The notes under the pieces: model-generated | What the model saw: the letters and a program-made list of their open reading frames with translations, nothing else | Told to the model about the DNA's origin: nothing | Databases searched by the model: none | Part shown: positions 45,431 to 53,462 of the stretch, in pieces | How positions within the stretch are numbered: position 1 is the first letter of the stretch | Layout of the letters: each line of letters begins with the position of its first letter | Origin: an uncultured Treponema sp. | Lineage (GTDB): Bacteria; Spirochaetota; Spirochaetia; Treponematales; Treponemataceae | Assembly (NCBI GenBank): GCA_900319625.1 | Contig: ONPD01000003.1 | Span: 62,001 to 126,000 of the forward strand | Reading direction: 5' to 3' | Length of the DNA stretch: 64,000 bases | Made by a program: the position numbers and the translations under genes

Positions 45431-47218
45431 ATGAGTGTGATTTTACAAGTTTTTTATTCTGCATTTTCCAGTGTACTTCTTTCTCTTGCAATTCCAAACG
45501 AAATCTACAGCTTTGGCTGCCCCGTATTCACACTTTTTGCCCTGACACCCTTTTATTATGCCATTACAAAAGCAAAGGATTTCAGATTTGCTTTTCTGGC
45601 AGGCTTTATCCAGACCTTTTTTACCCATATTTTTTCAAGCTTCTGGCTGGCCTATTTTAAGGATTTTGCCCTCTTTACCCTGGGGGCCTCTGCGATTGGA
45701 ACGGGAGTAATCGGAGGTGTCATAGGAACTGTTCTTTACCTTCCCTACAATTCCAAAAACAAACAGAACCAGCTTTTTAATTTTTCACTTCATCAAAAGC
45801 TTTTCCAGACAAGAAGCTTTAAAATCATATATTTTGCGTCGATTTATACTCTTTACGAATGGGTAAAATCTACAGGTTATTTGGGCTACCCCTGGGGAAC
45901 TATTTCCTCTACCCTTTATAAGTGGTCTTTAATCACCCAGCTTGCCTCAATTACAGGAACCTATGGTCTTACCTTTCTTTTTTCACTTTTAAATGCCCTT
46001 ATTGCAGAAAAATTATTTGAGGATAAAAGATATCTTTCTGTTCAGAATAACTTTTATTATATGCTGACTGCTAAGTTTACCCTCTGTCTTTTTGCAGTCA
46101 GCCTTATTTACGGCCTTTATCAGCATGATAAGAAACGCATTCCTCAAAAATACCTTACAACAATAATGGTCCAGCAGAATTCAGACCCCTGGAAGGAAAA
46201 ACGTGATCACGATTCTATAATCCGTTCACAAAACCTTACACTCAATAAAATCGAAGAACTCAGAAAAGAAGGTAAAAAAGCTGATTTTGTTGTCTGGAGT
46301 GAAGGCTGTCTGAAAACCGCCTTTCCCAACGGAAAAGGACTTTATTCAGTTTATCCGCCTTCAAAACCTCTTACAGATTTTATCAGTGAAATAAAGCTTC
46401 CTCTTCTTGTGGGCGGAAAATACATCAGAAATGCAGAAAAAGCTGAAATCTGTAATGCGGCCTTAATGTTTGATGAATACAGCAATCTTAGAGGTTACTA
46501 TGGAAAAAATCACCTGGTGCCTTTTGCAGAAGCCCTTCCGGGAAGAGAATCCGAGGCGGTGAGGAACTTTTTAAAGTCAAAACTGAAAATATCTGCAGGC
46601 TGGACTCCCGGCGATCTCTATGTTTTCTTTGATATCAAGGGAAAATGGAATAAGGACAGGATTTTACCGCCGGCAAAATACATAGATCTTTCTAAATCTT
46701 ATTCAGAACAGACTTATGAAGAAAACAAGGCTCCTTTAATACGCATTTCAACCCCTATCTGCTTTGATGATGCCTTCCCGGACATTATGTCACCTCTTTT
46801 TAATTACGGCTCTGAGCTTTTCGTAAACATCACAGATGACTCCTGGTCCCTGAAAAAATCAAGCGAAATCCAGCACTTTGTGATTGCATCCTTTGCCTCG
46901 ATTGAATACCGCACAACAATGCTCCGCTCTTCAAACTCGGGCTATACCACAGTAATTTCACCTACCGGCCAAATTCTTGCTGATTCTCCTCTTTTTGAAG
47001 AATACGCTCTGGCCTTTGACGTTCCGGTTTACGAGCGTGAAATAACTTTCTTTGCCCGCTTCGGAAACTGGCTTCCACATCTGATTTTATTCTTCCTTGC
47101 AATCTACTGCCTGATTGAATATTTTTCTTTTGAAGAAAACGATTACATTCCGTCTGCAAGAAAAATAAAAAAAGGCAGAAAAAAAAGCCGCCGCAAGAAT
47201 TCAAAAAACAAAAAATAA
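45431..47218 (+). CDS. lnt: Apolipoprotein N-acyltransferase Lnt
   Basis: 595 residues. About seven N-terminal membrane helices (GYPWGTISSTLYKW is a family block) precede a periplasmic nitrilase-like domain. The catalytic triad is visible as Glu in VVWSEGCLK, Lys in YYGKNHLVPFAEALPGRES and Cys in TPICFDDAFPDI (family C-x-E has Asp-Asp here). ITDDSWSLKKSSEIQHF also matches. It adds the third acyl chain to lipoproteins. The C-terminus is very basic (KKGRKKSRRKNSKNKK). No ribosome site precedes the ATG; GATAAT lies 9 bases upstream. Confidence 0.93.
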   Translation: MSVILQVFYSAFSSVLLSLAIPNEIYSFGCPVFTLFALTPFYYAITKAKDFRFAFLAGFIQTFFTHIFSSFWLAYFKDFALFTLGASAIGTGVIGGVIGTVLYLPYNSKNKQNQLFNFSLHQKLFQTRSFKIIYFASIYTLYEWVKSTGYLGYPWGTISSTLYKWSLITQLASITGTYGLTFLFSLLNALIAEKLFEDKRYLSVQNNFYYMLTAKFTLCLFAVSLIYGLYQHDKKRIPQKYLTTIMVQQNSDPWKEKRDHDSIIRSQNLTLNKIEELRKEGKKADFVVWSEGCLKTAFPNGKGLYSVYPPSKPLTDFISEIKLPLLVGGKYIRNAEKAEICNAALMFDEYSNLRGYYGKNHLVPFAEALPGRESEAVRNFLKSKLKISAGWTPGDLYVFFDIKGKWNKDRILPPAKYIDLSKSYSEQTYEENKAPLIRISTPICFDDAFPDIMSPLFNYGSELFVNITDDSWSLKKSSEIQHFVIASFASIEYRTTMLRSSNSGYTTVISPTGQILADSPLFEEYALAFDVPVYEREITFFARFGNWLPHLILFFLAIYCLIEYFSFEENDYIPSARKIKKGRKKSRRKNSKNKK

Positions 47219-47316
47219 GTCAATATCAGATAACAAAATTTTGTACCAAAGCACAGAATTTTTTTTTGTCAAGAAAAATAGTTTTAAAAAATTCATCTGA
47301 ATTTCCGCAAATTCTA

Positions 47317-47345
47317 TTGTCGCAACATATTTAGTGTTATATCAT
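47317..47345 (+). promoter_or_regulatory. Candidate promoter of the nrdR-nrdD-nrdG operon (TTGTCG-N17-TATCAT)
   Basis: The 179-base gap before nrdR is AT-rich. TTGTCG at 47317 and TATCAT at 47340 are 17 bases apart, leaving a leader of about 45 bases with AAGAGA before the nrdR ATG. I did not find a convincing pair of NrdR boxes. Confidence 0.35.
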
Positions 47346-47397
47346 ACAAATTGTGGTGGGAAGTACACTATGAATTTACCCCACAAGAGAATTAAAA

Positions 47398-47877
47398 ATG
47401 CGTTGTCCTTATTGCGGAAAATTAGACGATAAAGTTCTGGAATCTCGAACAATGGTAAACGGAGAAAGCATCCGTCGCAGACGTGAATGCCTTGCCTGCG
47501 GTTACCGCTTTACTTCTTATGAAAGAATCGATGAAAAACCCTTTATGGTTGTAAAGCGAGACGGCCGCCGCCAGCCTTTTGACACAGAAAAGCTTGAAAA
47601 AGGAATTATCCGCGCCCTGGAAAAACGTCCGGTCTCAACAGGTATGGTTGAACAGCTCTGCAACGACATTGAAGACCTTGCAATCAAACAGGGAAAGGAA
47701 GCACGCGAAATCTCAACATCAGCACTTGGCGAATTAGTTTTGGAAAAGCTTTATGACATAGACAAGGTTGCTTACATTCGTTTTGCTTCGGTTTACCGCC
47801 ATTTTGAAAACCTTGAAGAATTTATGAATGAAGTAAAAAAGATAAAGAAAAAGTCTAAGGGAGGGCAAAATGAGTGA
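47398..47877 (+). CDS. nrdR: Transcriptional repressor NrdR
   Basis: 159 residues, standard size. The N-terminal zinc ribbon is MRCPYCGKLDDKVLESR ... RRRECLACGYRFTSYER, followed by an ATP-cone (VVKRDGRRQPFDTEKLEKGIIRALEKRPVS...). It senses (d)ATP and represses ribonucleotide reductase operons. It overlaps nrdD by 8 bases, so it is translated with its target. Other NrdR-controlled genes are not in this window. Confidence 0.96.
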   Translation: MRCPYCGKLDDKVLESRTMVNGESIRRRRECLACGYRFTSYERIDEKPFMVVKRDGRRQPFDTEKLEKGIIRALEKRPVSTGMVEQLCNDIEDLAIKQGKEAREISTSALGELVLEKLYDIDKVAYIRFASVYRHFENLEEFMNEVKKIKKKSKGGQNE

Positions 47878-49987
47878 CCAGTCAATTTTTCCTGAATGGA
47901 GAAGTTTTTTGGGCTCAAGTTCGGACAAGGAAACTTGGGGAGTTATCAAAAATGTCGTAAAAAGAAGCGGAGAAATCGCTAAATACGACAGAAAAAAAAT
48001 TGAAACAGCTATCGACAAGGCTATTGAAGCGGTAGAAGGACGTAAGGATCCTGACAGAGCCGCTTCTCTTACAGACGCAGTTGAAGAAAAAATCAGACTG
48101 GAAATGGCAGGAAACCGCGCTCACTCAATTCCTGCTATCGAAGAAATTCAGGATATTGTAGAAAGCGTCCTTATTGAAAATAAAGAAGTTGAAATTGCAA
48201 AGGCATATATTTTGTACCGCGCCCGACATGAAGTTATGCGCGATACAAAAAAACTTATGCTGGACATCAACAAAACAATGGACGGCTACCTTGCTCAGAG
48301 CGACTGGCGCGTAAACGAAAATGCAAACGTAAACTTTTCTCTGGGCGGACTTATTCTTCATAACTCAGGTACAATCACAGCCAATTACTGGCTTAATAAT
48401 ATTTACTCAAAGGAAATTGCAGAGGCTCATAAAACTGCAGCCTTCCATATTCATGACCTTTCAATGTTCTCTGGTTACTGTGCCGGCTGGAGCCTTCGTC
48501 AGTTGATTGCAGAAGGTCTTGGAGGAGTTCCAGATAAAATTACATCAACTCCTGCAACTCACCTTTCTACTCTTGTAAACCAGATTGTAAACTTCCTTGG
48601 AATTATGCAGAACGAATGGGCAGGAGCTCAGGCTTTCTCTTCATTTGATACTTACCTCGCTCCATTTATCCGCACAGACAAGCTTACAGAAAAACAGGTT
48701 CGTCAGTGCATCCAGAGCTACATTTACGGTGTAAACACACCAAGCCGCTGGGGTTCTCAGGCACCATTTACAAACATCACTTTGGACTGGGTATGTCCTG
48801 ATGACCTTAAAAACAAAAAGGCAATTGTCGGCGGAAAGGAACAGGATTTTACTTACGGCGACTGCCAGAAGGAAATGGACCTTATCAATAAGGTATTCAT
48901 CGAGCTTATGATTGAAGGTGACGCTGAAGGCCGCGGATTTGCTTACCCTATCCCGACTTACAACATCACAAAAGATTTTGACTGGACAAGTGAAAACGCA
49001 AAATTGCTCTTCACAATGACAGCCCAGTACGGAACACCAAACTTCCAGAACTTTGTAAACTCAGACTTAAATCCAAGCGACGTACGCTCTATGTGCTGCC
49101 GTCTGCAGCTTGATAAACGCGAACTCCGCCGCCGTGGTGGTGGTCTTTTTGGAGCTGATGAATTTACAGGTTCTATCGGCGTTGTAACAATCAACCTTCC
49201 TCAGATTGCCTACCTTGCAAATGACGAAGTTGAGTTCTTCAAACGCCTTGATTACCTTATGGATCTTGCAAAAGAAAGTCTCTGCATTAAACGTAAGGTT
49301 ATCCAGCGTCTTTATGACGGAGGACTTTTCCCTTACACAAGACGCTATCTTAAGACTCTTAACAACCACTTCAACACAATCGGACTTTGCGGTATGAACG
49401 AATGCTGCCTCAACTTCCTTGGAGTTGATATTACTAACCCGGACGGCAAGGCTTTTGCAGAAAAAGTTCTTACACATATGAGAGAGCGCATGCAGGATTA
49501 TCAGGAAGAAACAGGAGACCTCTTCAACCTTGAAGCAACTCCTGCCGAATCAACCTCTTACCGTCTTGCAAAGCATGATAAGGAACAGTTCCCTGATATC
49601 ATCACAAGCGGAAAGGAAGATCCTTTCTACACAAACTCTTCTCAGCTTCCGGTTGACTATACTGCCGATGTTTTCGAAGCCCTGGACCATCAGGAATCAC
49701 TGCAGACCAAGTACACAGGCGGTACTATGTTCCATGTTTATATGGGAGAAGCAATCAAGGACTGGAAATCATGTGCAGAACTTGTAAAGGCAATTTCTCA
49801 CAAGTACAGAATTCCGTTCTTTACAATTTCGCCAACCTATTCAATCTGTCCAATCCACGGATATCTTGCAGGCCAGCAGTATGAATGTCCAAAGTGTAAG
49901 GCAGAAAAAGAAAAGGCATTGCAGGAAAAATTGAAACAGCTTGAAGCTGAAAAAGAAAAAGTTATGGCCCAAGCCGTAAATGCATAA
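47870..49987 (+). CDS. nrdD: Anaerobic (class III) ribonucleoside-triphosphate reductase, catalytic part without glycyl-radical motif
   Basis: 705 residues. An ATP-cone lies at about 23-120 (NVVKRSGEIAKYDRKKIETAIDKAIEAV). The ten-stranded barrel follows with FHIHDLSMFSGYCAGWSLRQL, PSRWGSQAPFTNITLDW and the active-site loop IGLCGMNECCLNFLG. The C-terminus has a zinc-like cluster SICPIHGYLAGQQYECPKC and then a Lys/Glu-rich helix to the stop. The expected R-V-x-G-Y glycyl-radical motif is absent. That motif occurs as RIVGYYR in the next gene, so the radical domain is supplied in trans. It makes deoxynucleotides without oxygen. Confidence 0.93.
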   Translation: MSDQSIFPEWRSFLGSSSDKETWGVIKNVVKRSGEIAKYDRKKIETAIDKAIEAVEGRKDPDRAASLTDAVEEKIRLEMAGNRAHSIPAIEEIQDIVESVLIENKEVEIAKAYILYRARHEVMRDTKKLMLDINKTMDGYLAQSDWRVNENANVNFSLGGLILHNSGTITANYWLNNIYSKEIAEAHKTAAFHIHDLSMFSGYCAGWSLRQLIAEGLGGVPDKITSTPATHLSTLVNQIVNFLGIMQNEWAGAQAFSSFDTYLAPFIRTDKLTEKQVRQCIQSYIYGVNTPSRWGSQAPFTNITLDWVCPDDLKNKKAIVGGKEQDFTYGDCQKEMDLINKVFIELMIEGDAEGRGFAYPIPTYNITKDFDWTSENAKLLFTMTAQYGTPNFQNFVNSDLNPSDVRSMCCRLQLDKRELRRRGGGLFGADEFTGSIGVVTINLPQIAYLANDEVEFFKRLDYLMDLAKESLCIKRKVIQRLYDGGLFPYTRRYLKTLNNHFNTIGLCGMNECCLNFLGVDITNPDGKAFAEKVLTHMRERMQDYQEETGDLFNLEATPAESTSYRLAKHDKEQFPDIITSGKEDPFYTNSSQLPVDYTADVFEALDHQESLQTKYTGGTMFHVYMGEAIKDWKSCAELVKAISHKYRIPFFTISPTYSICPIHGYLAGQQYECPKCKAEKEKALQEKLKQLEAEKEKVMAQAVNA

Positions 49988-50006
49988 AAAAATGGGAGGA
50001 AAAATT

Positions 50007-50555
50007 ATGGAAAAGAGAAGTCTTTCACAGATTGAAAGCGAAATTGCAGAGACAAAAGCTGCATTGAGCAATGTTCACGGAACAGAAACAGAAGTTTACG
50101 CCCGTATCGTAGGCTACTACCGTGCCGTAAAACACTGGAACAACGGAAAGCGCGATGAATTCGGACTTAGAAAAATGTTCACTCTTGAAGACAGCCATCT
50201 TGAAGAGCAGACAAAAACAAGTGCAAAGCTTACAGCCGACGCCGCTCCAAAAAATACAGCTAAAATTCCTTCTAAAAAAGCAGAAGCTGCTGATACAGAA
50301 AGCGTAACATACGAGCTTTACACACGAAAAACCTGCCCTAACTGTCCTCCTGTAAAAGCTTTTATGAATGACCTTGATATGCCGGGCCGTAACATTGATG
50401 TTGATACAAAAGAAGGCCTTTCTGAAGCTGCCAAAAAAGGCATTTTTGCTTCACCTACAGTAATTTTCTATAATGCCGCAGGAGTTGAAACAGCCCGCTG
50501 CCACAACGTAGAAGAACTTGAAGTTGTATTACAGAAGGTTGCAGTTTCTGCATAG
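50007..50555 (+). CDS. Class III reductase glycyl-radical segment fused to a glutaredoxin-like domain
   Basis: 182 residues from the ATG at 50007, which has GGGAGG 8 bases upstream (the frame is open to 49980). Residues 1-60 match the C-terminal tail of class III reductases: GTETEVYARIVGYYRAVKHWNNGKRDEF, with Gly36 as the expected radical site. An Ala/Lys-rich linker (about 72-98) leads to a glutaredoxin/NrdH-like fold (TYELYTRKTCPNCPPVKAFMNDLD, Cys110-x-x-Cys113; FASPTVIFY cis-Pro). I infer that the first part completes NrdD and the second supplies electrons for each turnover. Sits between nrdD and nrdG, as that role requires. Confidence 0.85.
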   Translation: MEKRSLSQIESEIAETKAALSNVHGTETEVYARIVGYYRAVKHWNNGKRDEFGLRKMFTLEDSHLEEQTKTSAKLTADAAPKNTAKIPSKKAEAADTESVTYELYTRKTCPNCPPVKAFMNDLDMPGRNIDVDTKEGLSEAAKKGIFASPTVIFYNAAGVETARCHNVEELEVVLQKVAVSA

Positions 50556-50575
50556 TTTTCTGATAAGGAAAAGTA

Positions 50576-51349
50576 ATGGCTGAGCTGCCGCTTGACAGAC
50601 CTGCCGGAGTGCTTGTTAAAACAACCTGCGTTGATTTTCCAGGCCACCTGGCGGGTTCTTTTTTTCTGAAAGGATGTAATCTCCGCTGCCCCTACTGCTA
50701 TAATCGGGAGCTTGTAATCGGTTTTGAAAATATTTCAGGGCTTTCAAAGCAGCAGTCGGACACACTTTCAACAATAAATGAATTATTTGCCCACCTGGAA
50801 AAGCGTCAGGGAATCTTACAGGGGCTTGTAATTTCCGGCGGAGAGCCGCTCTTAAATCCCTACACTCCCCTTATAATAAAAAAAGCCCGCGAACTGGGCT
50901 ATCTTATTAAGCTTGATACAAACGGAACCTTGCCGGACGAACTGGAAGCTCTTTTGAATGATAAGGAACTCCGGCCGGATTTTATTGCAATGGATATAAA
51001 AACAAGTCCTGCCCGCTATGCAAAAGAAATCTGTAATTCTTCTTCGCCATTTTATGAAAAAAGCAAATACTGGGAAAAGAAAATAAAGCGCTGTGTAGAC
51101 CTTGCAGCTGCCTTCCCGCCAGAAGCCCGCGAATACCGCACAGTTTTAGTGCCCCCTCTTGTGCAGAAGGAAGACATAAAAAATATGGCAGAAATTCTTC
51201 CCAAAGACACCAGCTGGCAGTTTGCCCAGTTCCGAAACGAAAACTGCCTTAACCCAGCCTATAACGACATCCTGCCCTACAGCGACACAGAAATTGAAGA
51301 CCTGATTAATTACGCAAAGTCGTTTATTAAAGGTGCAACCCTACGTTAA
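50576..51349 (+). CDS. nrdG: Anaerobic ribonucleotide reductase activase (radical SAM)
   Basis: 257 residues. The radical-SAM cluster motif is in GCNLRCPYCYNRELV (CxxxCxxC), preceded by VDFPGHLAGSFFL, which is typical of NrdG/PFL-activase-like enzymes. GGEPLL is the SAM-binding motif II, and KLDTNGTLPDEL follows. It uses SAM and an iron-sulfur cluster to place the glycyl radical, here presumably on Gly36 of the preceding gene product. AAGGAA precedes the ATG. It is larger than E. coli NrdG but similar to the form often found with thioredoxin/glutaredoxin-dependent systems. Confidence 0.88.
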   Translation: MAELPLDRPAGVLVKTTCVDFPGHLAGSFFLKGCNLRCPYCYNRELVIGFENISGLSKQQSDTLSTINELFAHLEKRQGILQGLVISGGEPLLNPYTPLIIKKARELGYLIKLDTNGTLPDELEALLNDKELRPDFIAMDIKTSPARYAKEICNSSSPFYEKSKYWEKKIKRCVDLAAAFPPEAREYRTVLVPPLVQKEDIKNMAEILPKDTSWQFAQFRNENCLNPAYNDILPYSDTEIEDLINYAKSFIKGATLR

Positions 51350-51353
51350 ATCC

Positions 51354-51428
51354 TACAACTTGCGCATTGCGCAAGTTAAGCGATGGTACAATGCATCCGG
51401 AAGTTGTAAGAAAGATTACAACCATCGC
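51354..51428. other. Intergenic segment with overlapping inverted repeats
   Basis: Between the convergent nrdG and nrnA-like genes. AACTTGCGCA (51357-51366) faces TGCGCAAGTT (51368-51377), perfect over 10 bp. TACAACTT (51354) pairs with AAGTTGTA (51401). GTTGTAA (51403) pairs with TTACAAC (51416). GCGATGGT (51380) pairs with ACCATCGC (51421). Several of these exclude each other. It may be a bidirectional terminator, a small RNA or an interspersed repeat; the sequence alone does not decide. Confidence 0.45.
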
Positions 51429-51446
51429 AAATCTGTGGCTATTTTT

Positions 51447-52442
51447 TTACATTATCCTTGCAAATTCCTTTACAATTTGTGGTAACAAAGTTTCAATTTT
51501 GCCATTGCAGCTCATGCCGCTGGCGTTTTTGTGACCGCCGCCGCCGAACTTGGCTGCCACCTGAGAAACGTCAATTTCTTCAAGAGAGCGGAAGCCGCCT
51601 GTACAGGTTGTTTCTGTGTCCTGGCGCAGGAAAACTACCGCCTGCACCCCTTCTGTTGCAAGCATAAGCTGATAGAGGGCATCAGAATCACGGCCTTCAA
51701 GTCCGTATTTTTTTGTATCATCAAGGCTTTCTGTAGTAATTACAAGCTTTCCTTCAAGATAGCGCTCAGCCTTCATCAAAAGAGTGCCCAAAAGCTTTCT
51801 TGTTGAATAAGGCTTTCCCGAATTAATCTGATTATATGTCTTACGAGGGTCAGCACCGGCTTTCACAAGACGGCTTGCTCCGTCAAAGACCTCGGCCCCG
51901 GCTGAGCTTACAAAGCGGAAAAAGCCTGTATCAGTACAAAGTCCGAAAAACAAATCCTTTGCAAGACTTTCAGGAACAGGTCCGATAAGGCGCTCATAAA
52001 ACTGCTGAACCAGATATGCGCAGGCAGGTGTATCAGAATCAATAAAGCCAACAGCTCCTTCAGGAAGTCCCGAAGTCTTATGATGATCGATTACAAAAAT
52101 ATCAAGTCCGGTAAAATCTCCGTCAATTTCACCAAGACGGCTCAATTCAGAGCAGTCAACAATGATAAGACCGGCTTTCTTTCTGTCATTATCATCAAGA
52201 AATTCCATTATATTAGAAAATTTACTTTCAAAACGCTTAACCTCGTTACGCTTAAAAGGCCCCGCGCTCAAAAGCTGGTAATTTTTCTTAAAACCGTCAA
52301 GAATTGCAGACACCCCCATAGAGGAAGCCATACAGTCCCCATCCGGCTCCTTATGTCCCACAACAAAGAAAAACTCATGATTTTCTATAAAACTCTTAAG
52401 TGCACCTACATCTGAATCTAAAATCTGTTTCATATTATTCAA
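51447..52442 (-). CDS. DHH-family phosphoesterase, NrnA-like oligoribonuclease/pAp phosphatase
   Basis: 331 residues from a TTG (an ATG at 52433 is the alternative; AAAGGT is upstream of both). DHH motifs are VVGHKEPDGDCMASSMG (Asp34, Asp36), IVDCSELSRLG and VIDHHKTSG. DHHA1 ends KFGGGGHKNASGMSC. It resembles NrnA, which degrades short RNAs, pAp and in some bacteria the linear c-di-AMP product pApA. With cdaA elsewhere in the window, a role in nucleotide second-messenger turnover is possible but not shown. Confidence 0.88.
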   Translation of the reverse strand: MNNMKQILDSDVGALKSFIENHEFFFVVGHKEPDGDCMASSMGVSAILDGFKKNYQLLSAGPFKRNEVKRFESKFSNIMEFLDDNDRKKAGLIIVDCSELSRLGEIDGDFTGLDIFVIDHHKTSGLPEGAVGFIDSDTPACAYLVQQFYERLIGPVPESLAKDLFFGLCTDTGFFRFVSSAGAEVFDGASRLVKAGADPRKTYNQINSGKPYSTRKLLGTLLMKAERYLEGKLVITTESLDDTKKYGLEGRDSDALYQLMLATEGVQAVVFLRQDTETTCTGGFRSLEEIDVSQVAAKFGGGGHKNASGMSCNGKIETLLPQIVKEFARIM

Positions 52443-52454
52443 CTTTACCTTTAA

Positions 52455-52486
52455 AAATAAAAAAGAGGACTCTAAAAAGTCCTCTC
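52455..52486 (-). terminator. Intrinsic terminator after the small secreted protein gene
   Basis: AGAGGACT (52464-52471) pairs with AGTCCTCT (52478-52485) around a 6-base loop. On the minus strand a T-rich run follows (complement of 52452-52463). It ends transcripts from 52928. Confidence 0.75.
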
Positions 52487-52514
52487 TAATATTACAAAAT
52501 AATTAAGAAATTTT

Positions 52515-52928
52515 CTAGAATTCCAGATCTTCCAGAGTTTCCTTGTCTGTACCTTCAAGCGTTTTTCTCTGGTCTACAAGTCCCCAGATTGGAGAATGTT
52601 TATTCATAGGCATATTCAAAACTACGCGGTAGAATTCGCCGTCCTTTTTATAAACACTCATGTAAGCTTCATTTTGATTTCTTACAGAGCGGATCTTCAA
52701 TTTAATTGCTTCACCCTGAGTTGGCAAAGACCATTTTTTAGGGATTACTGTAGAACCTGTACCTATTTTATTCTTCTGGTAAATAATTACGTATGCATCA
52801 CGACTATCAAGTACCTTCAAAATAGGAAACGAGTAATATGAAAGTGTAGATTTAAATGCCGTTGATTTTGCGAATGCTGCAGAAGCAAACAGGGCGGCAC
52901 ATGCAAGTACAATAAAAAGCTTTTTCAT
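52515..52928 (-). CDS. Small secreted protein of unknown function
   Basis: 137 residues with a clear signal peptide (MKKLFIVLACAALFASAAFA, cut before Lys-Ser). The mature 117 residues are beta-rich and basic in the middle (IIYQKNKIGTGSTVIPKKWSLP; AIKLKIRSVRNQNEAYMSVYKKDGEFYRVVLNMPMNKH) with an acidic tail. No family recognised. GGAGG lies 6 bases before the ATG, and a good terminator follows, so it is a single-gene unit. Likely periplasmic. Confidence 0.75.
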   Translation of the reverse strand: MKKLFIVLACAALFASAAFAKSTAFKSTLSYYSFPILKVLDSRDAYVIIYQKNKIGTGSTVIPKKWSLPTQGEAIKLKIRSVRNQNEAYMSVYKKDGEFYRVVLNMPMNKHSPIWGLVDQRKTLEGTDKETLEDLEF

Positions 52929-53156
52929 TCAATCCTCCTGAGATTCCTCACCCCATCTCTTTAATACTAACATTATATTCTGAATAAATTAAAATAACAA
53001 GAATTTTGTATTCACTTCTATATATTTTTTATTTTATAGCCTTTAAGTCTATAGAATAAACATTAATTTTGATTAATATTTATCAATTTTCGTTAATTAT
53101 TATAAATATTTATTAAAAGAAGCAATAAGTAAAGCAATTTTTTATCAATTTAAAAT
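52929..53156. other. AT-rich intergenic stretch, no gene seen
   Basis: About 230 bases between the small secreted protein gene and the tRNA terminator, both reading away on the minus strand. It is very rich in A and T, with runs such as TTAATATTTATCAATTTT. It should hold the promoter of the gene starting at 52928. I see no open frame or RNA gene in it. Confidence 0.5.
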
Positions 53157-53182
53157 AAAAAAAGCTTCCTTTTTGAGGAAGC
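53157..53182 (-). terminator. Intrinsic terminator of the tRNA gene
   Basis: GCTTCCT and AGGAAGC pair around a 5-base loop. On the minus strand a run of seven T follows. It lies just after the 3' end of tRNA-Met. Confidence 0.75.
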
Positions 53183-53186
53183 CTGA

Positions 53187-53259
53187 TAGCGACTAATGGG
53201 ATTGAACCATTGACATCACGGATATGAGCCGTGTGCTCTACCAACTGAGCTAAGTCGCC
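53187..53259 (-). tRNA. tRNA-Met (anticodon CAT)
   Basis: 73 bases, read on the minus strand. The acceptor GGCGACT pairs with AGTCGCT (one G-T), followed by discriminator A. The D arm is GCTC...GAGC, the anticodon stem CACGG/CCGTG with loop CTCATAT (anticodon CAT), and the T arm AATGG/CCATT with loop TTCAATC. CCA is not encoded. The acceptor starts with a G1-T72 pair, and the D arm lacks initiator features, so it is an elongator tRNA-Met or, less likely, the tRNA-Ile whose CAT anticodon is modified to lysidine. Confidence 0.92.
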
Positions 53260-53380
53260 GTAAGATGTATTGATATTATCATTTTTACGGACACAAGGTC
53301 AATAGTCAAAAAGCTTAAATCATAAAATTTATAAAAAATTCTGTAAAAATTGTTTTATAACCTTAAGACTCTCATTTTTT

Positions 53381-53396
53381 TGGCACGAAAATTGCT
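53381..53396 (+). promoter_or_regulatory. Sigma-54 promoter, TGGCAC-N5-TTGCT
   Basis: TGGCAC (53381-53386), five bases, then TTGCT (53392-53396). The invariant GG and GC are exactly 10 bases apart, matching the -24/-12 consensus at every key position. It points at the gene starting at 53463, with an expected leader of about 55 bases. It was the only strong sigma-54 site I noticed in the window. Confidence 0.75.
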
Positions 53397-53406
53397 GAAA
53401 TATAAG

Positions 53407-53426
53407 TGTAAGCCTGAAAGCTTACA
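53407..53426 (+). other. Short hairpin at the 5' end of the sigma-54 transcript
   Basis: TGTAAGC (53407-53413) pairs with GCTTACA (53420-53426) around a 6-base loop. It would lie at the very start of the mRNA made from the sigma-54 promoter and may protect or regulate it. Confidence 0.4.
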
Positions 53427-53462
53427 GAAAAAAAAATATATTAAAAAACAGGAGCAAAAAAA

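Noticed and set aside
47219..47397. NrdR boxes upstream of nrdR
   Set aside because: I looked for the paired ACAC-AT-rich-GTGT palindromes and saw only partial matches (AGTGTTATATCATACAA region), not good enough to call.
52929..53156. AT-rich stretch as a replication origin
   Set aside because: No cluster of DnaA boxes and no dnaA or dnaN nearby; AT-richness alone is not enough.
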